64,000 nucleotides of DNA from Burkholderiaceae bacterium (GTDB taxonomy: Bacteria; Pseudomonadota; Gammaproteobacteria; Burkholderiales; Burkholderiaceae): contig JAJPEN010000051.1 in assembly GCA_021166835.1 (NCBI GenBank), forward strand, positions 24,558 to 88,557. Direction: 5' to 3'. Each line of letters begins with the position of its first letter. Position 1 is the first letter of the stretch. The notes under the pieces are model-generated. The model searched no databases, was not told where the DNA came from, and worked only from the letters and a program-made list of their open reading frames with translations. Positions 18,561 through 27,442 of this stretch are shown here, one piece after another. Position numbers and translations under genes: made by a program.

Positions 18561-20381
18561 ATGAGCGAGACGATCCAGGTAGCGGTGCCGAACATCGGCG
18601 ACTTCTTGCAGGTCGAGGTCATCGAGGTGCTGGTCGCCGAGGGCGACACGGTCGCCGCCGAGCAGTCGCTGATCACCGTCGAGTCGGACAAGGCGTCGAT
18701 GGAGATCCCGTCGTCGTCGGCCGGCGTCGTCGCGAAAGTGCTGGTGAAGCTCGGCGACAAGGTGTCGGAGGGGACGCCGATCATCGAGCTGTGGGCGCAG
18801 GGGGCGCAGCCGGCGCAGCCGCAGCCGGTGCAAGCGCAGGCGCAGCAACCGCAGGCCCAGCAACCGCAGCCGGCGCAGGCATCGGCGCAGCCGACCCCCC
18901 AGGCGCCGTCCGCGCCGGTGCCGCGCGTTGCACCGTCGGCGAAGACCGGCTCCGCCGACATCGAGTGCGCGATGCTCGTGCTCGGCTCGGGTCCCGGCGG
19001 CTACGCCGCGGCGTTCCGCGCCGCCGACCTCGGACTCGATACGGTGCTCGTCGAGCGCTACGCGACGCTGGGCGGCGTCTGCCTGAACGTCGGCTGCATT
19101 CCGTCGAAGGCGCTGCTGCACGTCGCGTCGGTGATCGACGAGGCGAAGCACCTCGCGTCCTCCGGCATCGCCTTCGGCGACCCGAAGATCGATCTGGAAG
19201 CCCTGCGGGCGCACAAGGATCGCGTCGTCGGCCGGCTCACAGGGGGCGTCGCCTCGATGGCGAAAGGCCGCAAGGTGCGCGTGGTGCGCGGCTACGGCCG
19301 TTTTCTCGACGCGAACCGCATCGAGGTCGAGCCTACCGACGGCGGCGAAGCGAAGCGGCAGGTGATCCGCTTCGAACAGGCGATCGTCGCCGCTGGCTCG
19401 AGCGCTGCGCGGCTGCCGTTCCTGCCCGACGATCCGCGCATCGTCGATTCCACCGGAGCGCTCGCGCTTCCCTTCGTGCCGAAACGCATGCTCGTCATCG
19501 GCGGCGGCATCATCGGCCTGGAGATGGCCACCGTCTATTCGACGCTGGGCGCGCGCATCGACGTGGTCGAGATGCTCGACACGTTGATGCCCGGCGCCGA
19601 CCGCGAAGCGGTGAAGATCTGGCAGCGCCGCAATGCCGGGCGCTTCGATCGCGTGATGCTGCAGACGAAGACCGTCGCCGCCGAGGCGGCCGACGAAGGC
19701 ATTCGCGTCTCCTTCGAAGGAACGAATGCGCCCGCGGAACCGCAGACCTACGACCTCGTGCTGTGCGCGGTCGGACGCACGCCGAACGGCAGGCGCATCG
19801 ATGCCGACAAGGCCGGCATCGACGTCGACGAGCGCGGCTTCGTCCGGCTCGTCGATCGACAGATGCGCACGAGCGTTGCCCACATCTTTGCGATCGGCGA
19901 CGTCGTCGGCCAGCCGATGCTCGCGCACAAGGCGACGCACGAGGGACACGTCGCCGCCGAGGCGGCCGCCGGGCAGAAGAGCTTCTTCGATGCGCGCGTC
20001 ATCCCTTCGGTGGCGTACACCGATCCGGAGATCGCCTGGGCCGGATTGACCGAGGACGAGGCGAAGGCGCAGGGCGTGCAGATCGCGAAAGCGATGTTTC
20101 CGTGGACGGCCTCGGGGCGCGCGCTCGCCAACGGACGCGCCGAAGGCTTCACCAAGCTGCTGTTCGACGAGCAGACGCACCGCATCGTCGGCGGATCGAT
20201 CGTCGGCACGAATGCCGGCGACCTGATCGGCGAGATCGCGCTGGCCATCGAGATGGGCGCCGACGCGACCGACATCGGGCGGACCATCCATCCGCACCCG
20301 ACGCTCGGAGAGACGATCGGCCTGGCGGCGGAGGTCGCCGAAGGCATCTGCACCGACCTGATGCCGCCGCGCCGGCGATGA
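18561..20381 (+). CDS. lpdA: Pyruvate dehydrogenase E3, dihydrolipoamide dehydrogenase with N-terminal lipoyl domain
   Basis: FAD-dependent reoxidation of dihydrolipoamide, 606 residues. The first 80 residues are a lipoyl domain (ESDKASME) nearly identical to that of aceF, followed by a Gln/Pro/Ala linker. The flavoprotein part starts with LGSGPGGYAAAFRAADLG, has the redox disulfide GGVCLNVGCIPSK and the NAD-binding GGGIIGLEMA, and ends with the catalytic HPHPTLGE. Lipoyl-E3 fusions are known in Neisseria (p64k) and other Betaproteobacteria. ATG 18561 is 8 bases past the aceF stop. Confidence 0.96.
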   Translation: MSETIQVAVPNIGDFLQVEVIEVLVAEGDTVAAEQSLITVESDKASMEIPSSSAGVVAKVLVKLGDKVSEGTPIIELWAQGAQPAQPQPVQAQAQQPQAQQPQPAQASAQPTPQAPSAPVPRVAPSAKTGSADIECAMLVLGSGPGGYAAAFRAADLGLDTVLVERYATLGGVCLNVGCIPSKALLHVASVIDEAKHLASSGIAFGDPKIDLEALRAHKDRVVGRLTGGVASMAKGRKVRVVRGYGRFLDANRIEVEPTDGGEAKRQVIRFEQAIVAAGSSAARLPFLPDDPRIVDSTGALALPFVPKRMLVIGGGIIGLEMATVYSTLGARIDVVEMLDTLMPGADREAVKIWQRRNAGRFDRVMLQTKTVAAEAADEGIRVSFEGTNAPAEPQTYDLVLCAVGRTPNGRRIDADKAGIDVDERGFVRLVDRQMRTSVAHIFAIGDVVGQPMLAHKATHEGHVAAEAAAGQKSFFDARVIPSVAYTDPEIAWAGLTEDEAKAQGVQIAKAMFPWTASGRALANGRAEGFTKLLFDEQTHRIVGGSIVGTNAGDLIGEIALAIEMGADATDIGRTIHPHPTLGETIGLAAEVAEGICTDLMPPRRR

Positions 20382-20509
20382 ACATCGCGACCGGCAGGGT
20401 CTTCCCGGATGGAGTCGGTTCGCCGCGCTCCGGCGGGTAGAATCGCCGGCACCGGCGCACGGCCGCGGTCGGGCGTCGACCCATTGAAAATCCACTGGAG
20501 AACAGCAAG

Positions 20510-21589
20510 ATGGAGCGACGTTCGTTCGTGAAGGGCGCCGGCATGGCCGGCATTCTCGCCACCGGGGTCGCGCCCGCGGTGCACGCGCAGCAGGCGGTCC
20601 GCTGGCGCCTCACGTCGAGTTTTCCGAAGTCGCTCGACACGCTGTACGGAGGCGCCGAACTGTTCGCGAAGAACGTGAACGCGGCCTCGGGCGGAAAGCT
20701 GAACGTCACCGTGCACCAGCCGGGCGAACTCGTTCCCGCCTTCGGCGTGGTCGACGCGGTACAGCAGGGCACGGTGGAAGCGGCGACCACCGCCGCGTAC
20801 TACTTCTTCGGCAAGGACGACACTTTCGCGCTCGACTGCGCGGTGCCCTTCGGCATGAACTCGCGCCAGATGACCGCCTGGTACACCTGGGGCAACGGCC
20901 GCAAGCTGTTTCGCGAGTTCTACCGGCAGTACGACATCGTCAACTTCGCGTTCGGCAACACCGGCGCGCAGATGGGCGGCTGGTTCCGCAAGGAGATCAA
21001 GTCGGCGGCCGACCTGAAGGGCCTGAAGTTCCGCATGGGCGGCTTCGTCGGCAAGGTGCTCGAGCCGCTGGGCGTGGTGCCGCAGAACATCCCGGCCGGC
21101 GAGGTCTACCAGGGCCTGGAGAAAGGCACGCTCGACGCGGTGGAGTTCGTCAACCCCTACGACGACCTGAAGCTCGGCTTCTACAAGGTCGCGAAGAACT
21201 ACTACTACCCCGGCTTCTGGGAGGGCGGTCCGCAGATCACGCTGTACGTCAACGCGAAGGCATGGGAGGCGCTGTCGCCCGAGCTGCAGGCGATCGTCGA
21301 GTCGGCCGCCTTCGCCTCGCACGTCAGCGTGCAGGCGCATTACGACGCGGTGAACCCGGTGGCGCTGAAGGAGCTGCTCGCCAACGGCGTGAAGCTGCAC
21401 CGCTTCGACAAGTCGATCCTCGATGCAGCGTACAAGTCGGCGCTGCAGCTGTATTCGGATCTGTCGAACAAGAATCCGAACTGGAAGAAGATCTGGACCG
21501 ACTACGAGCAGTTCCGCAACCAGGAGATCGCGTGGTTCCGCTTCAACGAGGCGGGCTTCAACAGCTACATGGAATCGCTGAAGCTGTAG
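20510..21589 (+). CDS. TRAP transporter substrate-binding protein, DctP family
   Basis: Periplasmic receptor, 359 residues. The N-terminus has a twin-arginine-like signal (ERRSFVKGAGMAGILATG, cleavage after HAQQ), suggesting export in a folded state through Tat. The mature part has the DctP pattern with FRKEIKSAADLKGLKFRMGG and VEFVNPYDDLKLGFYKVAKN, and resembles 2-keto acid receptors of the TakP group. The ATG follows GGAGAAC. No permease gene is adjacent on this strand; DctQ/DctM permeases lie 6 kb away on the other strand beyond the glutamate mutase block. An intrinsic terminator follows. Confidence 0.88.
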   Translation: MERRSFVKGAGMAGILATGVAPAVHAQQAVRWRLTSSFPKSLDTLYGGAELFAKNVNAASGGKLNVTVHQPGELVPAFGVVDAVQQGTVEAATTAAYYFFGKDDTFALDCAVPFGMNSRQMTAWYTWGNGRKLFREFYRQYDIVNFAFGNTGAQMGGWFRKEIKSAADLKGLKFRMGGFVGKVLEPLGVVPQNIPAGEVYQGLEKGTLDAVEFVNPYDDLKLGFYKVAKNYYYPGFWEGGPQITLYVNAKAWEALSPELQAIVESAAFASHVSVQAHYDAVNPVALKELLANGVKLHRFDKSILDAAYKSALQLYSDLSNKNPNWKKIWTDYEQFRNQEIAWFRFNEAGFNSYMESLKL

Positions 21590-21633
21590 CGGGATGGAGC
21601 AGGGCGGGCGCGAGCGCCGCCCGAAGGTCGAAC

Positions 21634-21663
21634 GAAGGCGGGCCGAGGCCCGCCTTCCTTGTT
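21634..21663 (+). terminator. Intrinsic terminator after the DctP-type receptor gene
   Basis: AAGGCGGGCC (21635-21644) and GGCCCGCCTT (21647-21656) form a perfect GC stem followed by CCTTGTT. It lies between convergent genes and could act in both directions; the T-run is short. Confidence 0.65.
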
Positions 21664-21703
21664 ATCGCCATCCCCCATCGAGCCGGTCGCCGCGCTTCGC
21701 TCC

Positions 21704-23161
21704 TCATGCCGTATCCATACCCGAGCCGCCGCTGCAGCGCTGCTTCGAGGAGGCCAGCGGCACGAGCGACCGCTTGATCACTCGCAGCGCCGCTGCCGGA
21801 TGCGCCTCGGCGAGCAATCCGATACCGTACATCAGGTACTCGGCGTCGATCCATGCCTGGGGCGCAGCCGGTCGCAGGCTCCACGGCTGCGCCGCGTCGA
21901 AGAGAGCGGCGTCGAGCAGCTGGCGCGCGCATCGGCCGTACTTGAAGATCCCGCCGGTTCCGACGACGTGCGCGGTGCGCGTCAGGTCCTTTCCTTTCTG
22001 CACTTTGACTTCGCCGGCCAGCGTATGTTCGTGTTTCAGGGTGCCGGCATGGCGTCCGACCGCGAAGGCGATCGCCGATTCGGCCAGTACGCGATCGATC
22101 GCGTGGTCGAGGTCGTCCTGCGGCGCGAAGCCGACGTTGCGCGACAGAGCGTCGATGCGTGCGGTGACTGCGTCGGCGTCGGGTTCCGCTCGAGGCAGCA
22201 GCGCCCGGAGCCTGGCGACACAGCGATCGACGCCGATGAAATCGAGTAGGGTCGGCGCGTTGTAGCGTATGCCGAGGTCGCCTTCGACGGTGCGCTTGAC
22301 CCGTGTTTCGGGCAATCCCCTGACGAGCGTGCTCGCGTCCGATGGGGTTCCATCGGCGACCGAGTGGATGTTGATCGTCGCGCCGCCGACCTCCACCACC
22401 AGCAGTGGGCCGATCCCGGCTTCGTCGCCGGCACCGTCGGCGAGCAGCCGTGCCGCCTGCAGCGTGGCCTTCGGCGTCGGCATCACGATGTCGCCGACGT
22501 AGGCCTGCGCGCGCGCCAGGCCCTTCGCCTGCGTGATGCGCTTCATGAAGATATCGCGTACCGCGTCCTGGGTCGGCTCGACGTTCAGCGTATCGAGTTC
22601 AGGAAGCACGTTGCTCGTGACGACGACGCTCTTGCCGGCCGCCTCGAGGATCCGGCCCACCTGTTGCGCCGCCGAGCGGTTCCCGGCGACGACGATCGGG
22701 ACGTCGAGCGGCGATGCGGCAAGCATTCGCGCGTTGTGCGTGATCACCGTCTTGTCGCCGCCATCGGTACCGCCCGACAGCAGCACGATGTCGCACGCCG
22801 CGGCCTGCAATTCGGCGAGCTTGTCCTCGTCGATCTCGTAGCCCGACGACCAGACGACTTTCGCGCCCGCGCCGAGCGCCGCGCGGCGCGCCGCCTCGAG
22901 CGTCAGAGCCGGGACCAGCCCGATCGTGCCGAGCCGCAAGCCTCCCGCGGCGCTGCTGCTGGCGTACTTCTCGACGACGTCGCTCTCGTCGAGAGCGCGG
23001 CTCGAGAACAGCGTGTCCAACGCCCGGTTCAGGCCGACGGTGATGTCGCTTTCGACCGTCGTCACCGCTTGCGAACGGCCGACGACACGTTCGGCGTCGA
23101 GGTCGATGGCGAGCACTTTCGTATGCGTGCTGCCGAAATCGATCAGCAGAACCGCGCGCAT
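21704..23161 (-). CDS. glmL: Glutamate mutase accessory protein MutL/GlmL (ATPase-like reactivase)
   Basis: Actin-fold ATPase-like protein that accompanies coenzyme-B12 glutamate mutase and is thought to reactivate or assemble it. The phosphate-binding motif LIDFGSTHTKVLAIDLD is at the N-terminus, LLSGGTDGGDK near the middle, and LLVVEVGGATINIHSV further on, all typical of the MutL family. The ATG at 23161 overlaps the glmS stop (TGATG); a GTG one codon earlier is possible. It is 485 residues long, slightly above the usual 460, with an extra C-terminal tail. It is last in the glmE-glmS-glmL transcript. Confidence 0.88.
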   Translation of the reverse strand: MRAVLLIDFGSTHTKVLAIDLDAERVVGRSQAVTTVESDITVGLNRALDTLFSSRALDESDVVEKYASSSAAGGLRLGTIGLVPALTLEAARRAALGAGAKVVWSSGYEIDEDKLAELQAAACDIVLLSGGTDGGDKTVITHNARMLAASPLDVPIVVAGNRSAAQQVGRILEAAGKSVVVTSNVLPELDTLNVEPTQDAVRDIFMKRITQAKGLARAQAYVGDIVMPTPKATLQAARLLADGAGDEAGIGPLLVVEVGGATINIHSVADGTPSDASTLVRGLPETRVKRTVEGDLGIRYNAPTLLDFIGVDRCVARLRALLPRAEPDADAVTARIDALSRNVGFAPQDDLDHAIDRVLAESAIAFAVGRHAGTLKHEHTLAGEVKVQKGKDLTRTAHVVGTGGIFKYGRCARQLLDAALFDAAQPWSLRPAAPQAWIDAEYLMYGIGLLAEAHPAAALRVIKRSLVPLASSKQRCSGGSGMDTA

Positions 23162-23604
23162 CACCCGTTCACCGATGTCTCGGCTTCGATGCCCAGGTCC
23201 GCTCGGAGGATGCGGATCACTTCGGAGGTCGTGACTGTGTTCCTGAATACGCGGTTGAAGCCGATCGCCCCGAAGCGGCGCTCGATCTCGCCCCAGTTGT
23301 TCTCGAGCTCGAGCGGCGCGGCGACGGTTCCGCCCGCGTAAAGAACGATGTCCTTCAGCCCGGCTTCGACGCAGCGGTCGCGCAGGCCCTCGCAGTCGAT
23401 CAGCCCCATCCCGTACATCGACGAGACCAGGATCGCCCGGGCGCCGGTTTCCTTCGCGGCGTCGACGAACTCCTGCTGCGGCACGACAGCGCCGAGAAAA
23501 GTGACGCCGAAGCCGGCGTCCCGCAGCGCGCGGGTCAGCACCCAGGCGCCGATCATGTGAGAGTCGGCACCGATCGTGCCGATGACGACGTTGATCCTGT
23601 CCAT
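23161..23604 (-). CDS. glmS: Glutamate mutase (methylaspartate mutase) sigma subunit, B12-binding
   Basis: Small cobalamin-binding subunit, 147 residues. It has the base-off/His-on motif D-x-H-x-x-G at Asp14, His16 and Gly19 (IGADSHMIGAWV). The SSMYGMG and LYAGG segments of the Rossmann-like B12 fold follow, close to the MutS/GlmS family. With GlmE it forms the active E2S2 enzyme, which interconverts L-glutamate and (2S,3S)-3-methylaspartate. GAGGAACG lies before the ATG. The gene sits 23 bases after glmE. Confidence 0.93.
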   Translation of the reverse strand: MDRINVVIGTIGADSHMIGAWVLTRALRDAGFGVTFLGAVVPQQEFVDAAKETGARAILVSSMYGMGLIDCEGLRDRCVEAGLKDIVLYAGGTVAAPLELENNWGEIERRFGAIGFNRVFRNTVTTSEVIRILRADLGIEAETSVNG

Positions 23605-23627
23605 CGATCGTTCCTCGGGCGGAGAAG

Positions 23628-25079
23628 TCAGCGCGTCACGGACGCGTACTGCAGGTCGTGCACGACCATGTCCAGGCCGGCCTTGCGACCCTCGATGCGC
23701 TCGCGCTCGGCGATCCTGCTGCGGTGGTAGTCCTTGACTTCGGCCGGCAGCGGCACGTTGCCGGAGTCGAGGTAGCGCACCGCGTTCTCCGCATCGCGCA
23801 TCACCAGCACCTTGCCGTGGTTGTGCTTCCACGGCGTGAGCATCGTGTCGATCCAGCCGCGCTCGACGCCCTTGCACAGGCCGACGGCCATGTCCCCGTC
23901 GCCGGCATCGAGGCACGCGTCCATCAGCGCGCGTACTTCGAGCTCGATCATCCGCTCCTCGAGCGCCTGTTCGGCGCTGCCCGGCAGGCGCTGCCGGCCG
24001 ACGAGTCGCAGCATGTGCTGCGCGAGCTTGACCGATTTCGCCATCCCTTCCTTCGTCGGCGTTGCGCGCGCCTCGTCCTGGCACTTCAGCACGATGCCGG
24101 GGAAACCGCCGAGCAGCGGGATCGTCGTGTTCCACGCGATCATTGCGTTGGCCTCTTCTTCCCCGGGCGGCCAGGCGCCCAGGAAAGGGAAGGTGCCGGT
24201 GAAGAACTCGACGTCGCCGAAGCCGAATCGCGTGCAGTACTCGCGGCACAGCCGTTCGGTCACGCGCACCATCGCGATGTCCTGCAGCAGGTTCATGCCG
24301 AGGCCGTGCTCGAGGAACTGGTACTTCACGCCCTGCGCGGCCGCCAGCAGCGATTCGGAGACGCAGACGAACGAGTGATAGCCGGCGCTGTCGTAGCCGG
24401 ACAGGTTGCACGCGTTCCACGGGCAGATCGGCACGCCGCGTTCGGTGTAGATGCCGGCCAGCCGCGCCTCGTACTGATTGATGCGAATCTCTTCGGCAAG
24501 CGGAATGCTCTTGCAATGCGCAATGACTTCCTGGAGCGAGCGCACCGAGCAGCCGCTCCAGCCGGCCGCCAGCACGATCTCCGAGGCAAGCCGGCCGTCC
24601 TCGTCGGTCGAGTTGAAGTGGATCGACAGTTGCGTCGCCTGCATGATCCGGCGCGCCTCCTCGACGCCGAAGTTCACGACCGGCCAGCCGTTCAGCATCG
24701 ACATGCCTTCCTTGCGGCTGCGCTCGATGCCCCGCGCAGCGCTGCGGTAGTCGTTCTTGCGCGTGTACGAATCGGAGTAGATCAGCCACGATCCGTGCGG
24801 CGCGAAGCCTGCTTCCCTCTCTACGTAGGTCAACCCCTCGATCACGTACTCGGTCAGCGCGCGGCCGAACTGCGGGATCAGGATCGGGCGGCCGCTGTCC
24901 CTGGCGGCTTTCAGCTTGAGCGCCTGGTTCTTGCCGCTCGACAGCTCCCTGGCCGCGGCAATGCACTCGTCGAGATCCTCGAGCGCCTTGCCGGTTTCCC
25001 ACTGCGACAGCACCTCGTCCCGCCGGATGCGGAAGAACTCGTCATCCGACAGCCGCATGTTTCGTATGGGATCGGTCAT
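23628..25079 (-). CDS. glmE: Glutamate mutase (methylaspartate mutase) epsilon subunit
   Basis: Catalytic TIM-barrel subunit, 483 residues, the same length as the clostridial MutE. Family segments include LIPQFGRALTEYVIEGLTYV, WLIYSDSYTRKNDYRSAARG, SMLNGWPVVNFGV and CPWNACNLSGYDSAGYHSFV. The start at ATG 25079 leaves an 84-base divergent promoter region with two operator-like repeats. It is first of three co-oriented genes; the usual clostridial order mutS-mutL-mutE is rearranged here. Complete subunits argue for a working enzyme, which would need adenosylcobalamin. Confidence 0.94.
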   Translation of the reverse strand: MTDPIRNMRLSDDEFFRIRRDEVLSQWETGKALEDLDECIAAARELSSGKNQALKLKAARDSGRPILIPQFGRALTEYVIEGLTYVEREAGFAPHGSWLIYSDSYTRKNDYRSAARGIERSRKEGMSMLNGWPVVNFGVEEARRIMQATQLSIHFNSTDEDGRLASEIVLAAGWSGCSVRSLQEVIAHCKSIPLAEEIRINQYEARLAGIYTERGVPICPWNACNLSGYDSAGYHSFVCVSESLLAAAQGVKYQFLEHGLGMNLLQDIAMVRVTERLCREYCTRFGFGDVEFFTGTFPFLGAWPPGEEEANAMIAWNTTIPLLGGFPGIVLKCQDEARATPTKEGMAKSVKLAQHMLRLVGRQRLPGSAEQALEERMIELEVRALMDACLDAGDGDMAVGLCKGVERGWIDTMLTPWKHNHGKVLVMRDAENAVRYLDSGNVPLPAEVKDYHRSRIAERERIEGRKAGLDMVVHDLQYASVTR

Positions 25080-25099
25080 CTGCACTCCGGTCTTGCTGA

Positions 25100-25135
25100 A
25101 TTCTGTAATACGGAATAAATTCTGCGTATGTGAAT
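25100..25135. promoter_or_regulatory. Two tandem ATTCTG-N7-GAAT operator-like sites
   Basis: The first site (25100-25116) is a 17-bp near-perfect palindrome, ATTCTGTAATACGGAAT, with one mismatched pair. The second (25119-25135) repeats ATTCTG-N7-GAAT exactly 19 bases on, but is less symmetrical inside. They occupy the divergent region between glmE and the MmgE/PrpD gene, whose operon also encodes an IclR regulator, the likely ligand of these sites. Confidence 0.6.
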
Positions 25136-25163
25136 GCTCGACCATCCGGAAGCTCTTGTCAAC

Positions 25164-26546
25164 ATGCCGAACGCTACGACCAGCCCCGAGCAGCAATTGG
25201 CCCGCTTCGTCGACGAACTGCGCTTCGAAGCGATTCCCGCGCACGTGATCGGCGTCATCCGGCACATCGTTCTCGCGGTTGCCGGGACGACGATCGCCGG
25301 CGCCGGCGAGGACGGGATCGTGTCGCTGCGGCGCGTCCTCGTCGATCAGGGCGGGGCGCCCGAGGCGACCGTGCTGGTGCATGGCGGCAGGTTGCCCGCC
25401 CGCAGCGCCGCGTTCGTCAACGGCACGATGGCGCGCGCGCTCGACTTCTGCGACGCGATGGCGCCGGGGCTGCACATCGGCTCGTCGCTGGTACCGGCCG
25501 CGCTTGCGGCGGCCGAACTGCGCGGCGGCTGCGACGGACGCGAGTTCGTCGCGGCGCTCGCCGCTGGAGCGGAGCTGTCCGCGCGGCTGAACCTCGGCGA
25601 AGCCGCCTACGATGGCCTGGATCCGACCGGGATCGCCGGGGTCTTCGCGGCCACTTCCGCCGCTGCGCGAATCCTCCGTCTCGATTCCGAGCGCACGCTG
25701 CACGCGCTTGCGCTCGCATTCAACCGTTGCGGCGGCAGTTTTCAGAGCAACGTCGACGGCTCGCTCGCGGTTCGGCTGATCCAGGGATGGGTCGCGGAGA
25801 CCGGTGTAACGTGTGCGCTGCTGGCGCGCGCCGGGCTGACCGGGCCCCAGCGCTTCCTCGACGGCGTGTACGGTTATCTGAAGCTGTACGCGAAGGGGAC
25901 CCGGGCGGCGGCAGAAGTCACCGAGGGGCTCGGCGAAGACTGGGCCATCGAGCAGACGATGTTCAAGCGTTATCCGAGTTGCGGGCTGACGCAAGGGGTC
26001 ACCGAGTTGGCCTTGCGGCTGGTCGACGGCGGCCTGCACGCCGACGACGTGGAGATGATCGATGTGCGTTTGCCGCCCTATGCGCATCGGCTGGTCGGCC
26101 AGGTGTTCCGGATCGGGCAGAACCCGCGCGTCGACGCCCAGTTCAGTGCCGCGTACTGCGTGGCCAACGCGCTGGTACGCCGCGCGTCCGCGCTCGAGCA
26201 TTTCCGAGAGGAGTCGATCCGCGACCCGCGGATCCTTTCGCTGGCGGAGCGCATCCGCGTCCACCCGGACCCGGTCCTGGACGCGCGTGGCCATACCGCT
26301 GTCGACATCGACGTGACGACCATCGATGGCCGCACGCGGCGCGAAGCGCTCGACGTCGCGCCCGGTTTCCCGGGACAATCGCTGAACGACGCGCAGCATC
26401 GCGCACGCTTTGCCGACTGCCTGGCCTACGGCGAGTCGCCGTGGCCCGCCGGACGCGGCAGCGAGTTGCTCGAGGCGATCGACCGGCTCGAGGCGTTGCC
26501 GGACGTCACTGCATTGGTGTCCCTGATGCTGAGAGGAACAGATTGA
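25164..26546 (+). CDS. MmgE/PrpD family protein (2-methylcitrate dehydratase / cis-aconitate decarboxylase superfamily)
   Basis: A 460-residue cytoplasmic enzyme with the MmgE/PrpD all-helical fold. Evidence includes VNGTMARALDFCDAMAPGLH (the active-site Asp/His region), DPTGIAGVFAATSAAARIL, and FKRYPSCGLTQGVTELAL, the conserved K-R-Y-P-S-C-G segment. Members dehydrate methylcitrate or decarboxylate cis-aconitate; others isomerise related acids. Here it diverges from glutamate mutase, so a C5 branched acid such as mesaconate or citramalate is a possible substrate (inference). I choose ATG 25164 because the alternative ATG at 25134 lies inside the second operator repeat. Its stop overlaps the IclR gene start. 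Confidence 0.82.
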   Translation: MPNATTSPEQQLARFVDELRFEAIPAHVIGVIRHIVLAVAGTTIAGAGEDGIVSLRRVLVDQGGAPEATVLVHGGRLPARSAAFVNGTMARALDFCDAMAPGLHIGSSLVPAALAAAELRGGCDGREFVAALAAGAELSARLNLGEAAYDGLDPTGIAGVFAATSAAARILRLDSERTLHALALAFNRCGGSFQSNVDGSLAVRLIQGWVAETGVTCALLARAGLTGPQRFLDGVYGYLKLYAKGTRAAAEVTEGLGEDWAIEQTMFKRYPSCGLTQGVTELALRLVDGGLHADDVEMIDVRLPPYAHRLVGQVFRIGQNPRVDAQFSAAYCVANALVRRASALEHFREESIRDPRILSLAERIRVHPDPVLDARGHTAVDIDVTTIDGRTRREALDVAPGFPGQSLNDAQHRARFADCLAYGESPWPAGRGSELLEAIDRLEALPDVTALVSLMLRGTD

Positions 26547-27388
26547 AGGCAGCCGTAACCCGTCGTCTCGCAGCCCCCGACGAAGACGACAACGATGCCG
26601 AGGCGCAGGACGGCAAGCACGGCGTACAGTCGTTCGAGGTCGGGATGCAGGTGCTGCAGGCGATCCTCGGCGGTCGCCGCGGAATGATGCTCAAGGAGAT
26701 CGCCGAGGCCGCGGGAATGTCTCCGTCCAAGGTGCACCGCTATCTCGTCAGCATGGTGCGATCGGGTCTGGTCGAGCAGGAACGGTCCAGCGCCCGCTAC
26801 GACCTGGGACCCCTTGCCTTGCACATCGGCCTGGTCGCCTCGGATCGGCTCGACCGCATCCAGGCCGGACTCAATGCGATCGCCGCGCTGCGCGACGAGA
26901 TCAACGAGGTGACGGCGCTCGCGGCGTGGAGCGAGAACGGGCCGATCGTCGTGCGCTGGGAGCGGCCGCAGCGACCGATCAGCATCAGCGTAGTGACCGG
27001 CAGCGCGCTGAGCCTCGTTACCACTGCGGTCGGCCGCATTTTTGCCGCCTACCTGCCGCCGTCGCGCACCGACGAGCTGCTCGAACGAGAGCTGACGAGC
27101 GGGACTCTGCCGCGCGAGCTGCGATCGCGCGCGACGATCGAGAAGCTGCTCGAGCAAACACGCGCCAATGGCCTCTCGGTGGTCGAGCGCCACCATCTGG
27201 CGGCGGGGATCGTTTCAGTCGGCGCCCCGGTGTTCGATGCGCGGGGCGACGTGACGTTGGCGATCGGCGTCGTGGGCATCCAGGGCATGCTGGACATCCG
27301 CGTCGGCGGTACGGTCGCGCAGACGGCGAAGGCAGCGGCGTGGCGGCTGTCGCAGCGCCTGGGCTATCGTCCGGATGCGCAGCGCTGA
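26543..27388 (+). CDS. IclR-family transcriptional regulator
   Basis: The start is TTG 26543, which overlaps the preceding stop (TTGA) and follows GAGAGGAACA; no ATG is suitably placed. The 281-residue product has a winged helix at about 35-100 (MLKEIAEAAGMSPSKVHRYL, VRSGLVEQ...YDLGPLALHIG) and an IclR effector domain (NEVTALAAWSENGPIVVRWE, GRIFAAYLPP, SVGAPVFDARGDVTLAIGVV). It is co-transcribed with the MmgE/PrpD gene and probably controls both arms of the divergent locus through the repeats at 25100-25135. The effector is presumably a pathway intermediate. Confidence 0.9.
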   Translation: MKAAVTRRLAAPDEDDNDAEAQDGKHGVQSFEVGMQVLQAILGGRRGMMLKEIAEAAGMSPSKVHRYLVSMVRSGLVEQERSSARYDLGPLALHIGLVASDRLDRIQAGLNAIAALRDEINEVTALAAWSENGPIVVRWERPQRPISISVVTGSALSLVTTAVGRIFAAYLPPSRTDELLERELTSGTLPRELRSRATIEKLLEQTRANGLSVVERHHLAAGIVSVGAPVFDARGDVTLAIGVVGIQGMLDIRVGGTVAQTAKAAAWRLSQRLGYRPDAQR

Positions 27389-27398
27389 ACCCGACGTC

Positions 27399-27442
27399 CC
27401 GGCGAGGCAGGACTCCGAGGTCCGGCAACGGAGTGTCGCCGG
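27399..27442. terminator. Nested inverted repeat between convergent IclR and dctM genes
   Basis: CCGGCGA (27399-27405) pairs with TCGCCGG (27436-27442), and inside it ACTCCG (27412-27417) pairs with CGGAGT (27429-27434). The hairpin fills the 54-base gap between two converging genes. No T-run flanks it, so it would be an unconventional bidirectional end signal. Confidence 0.4.
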
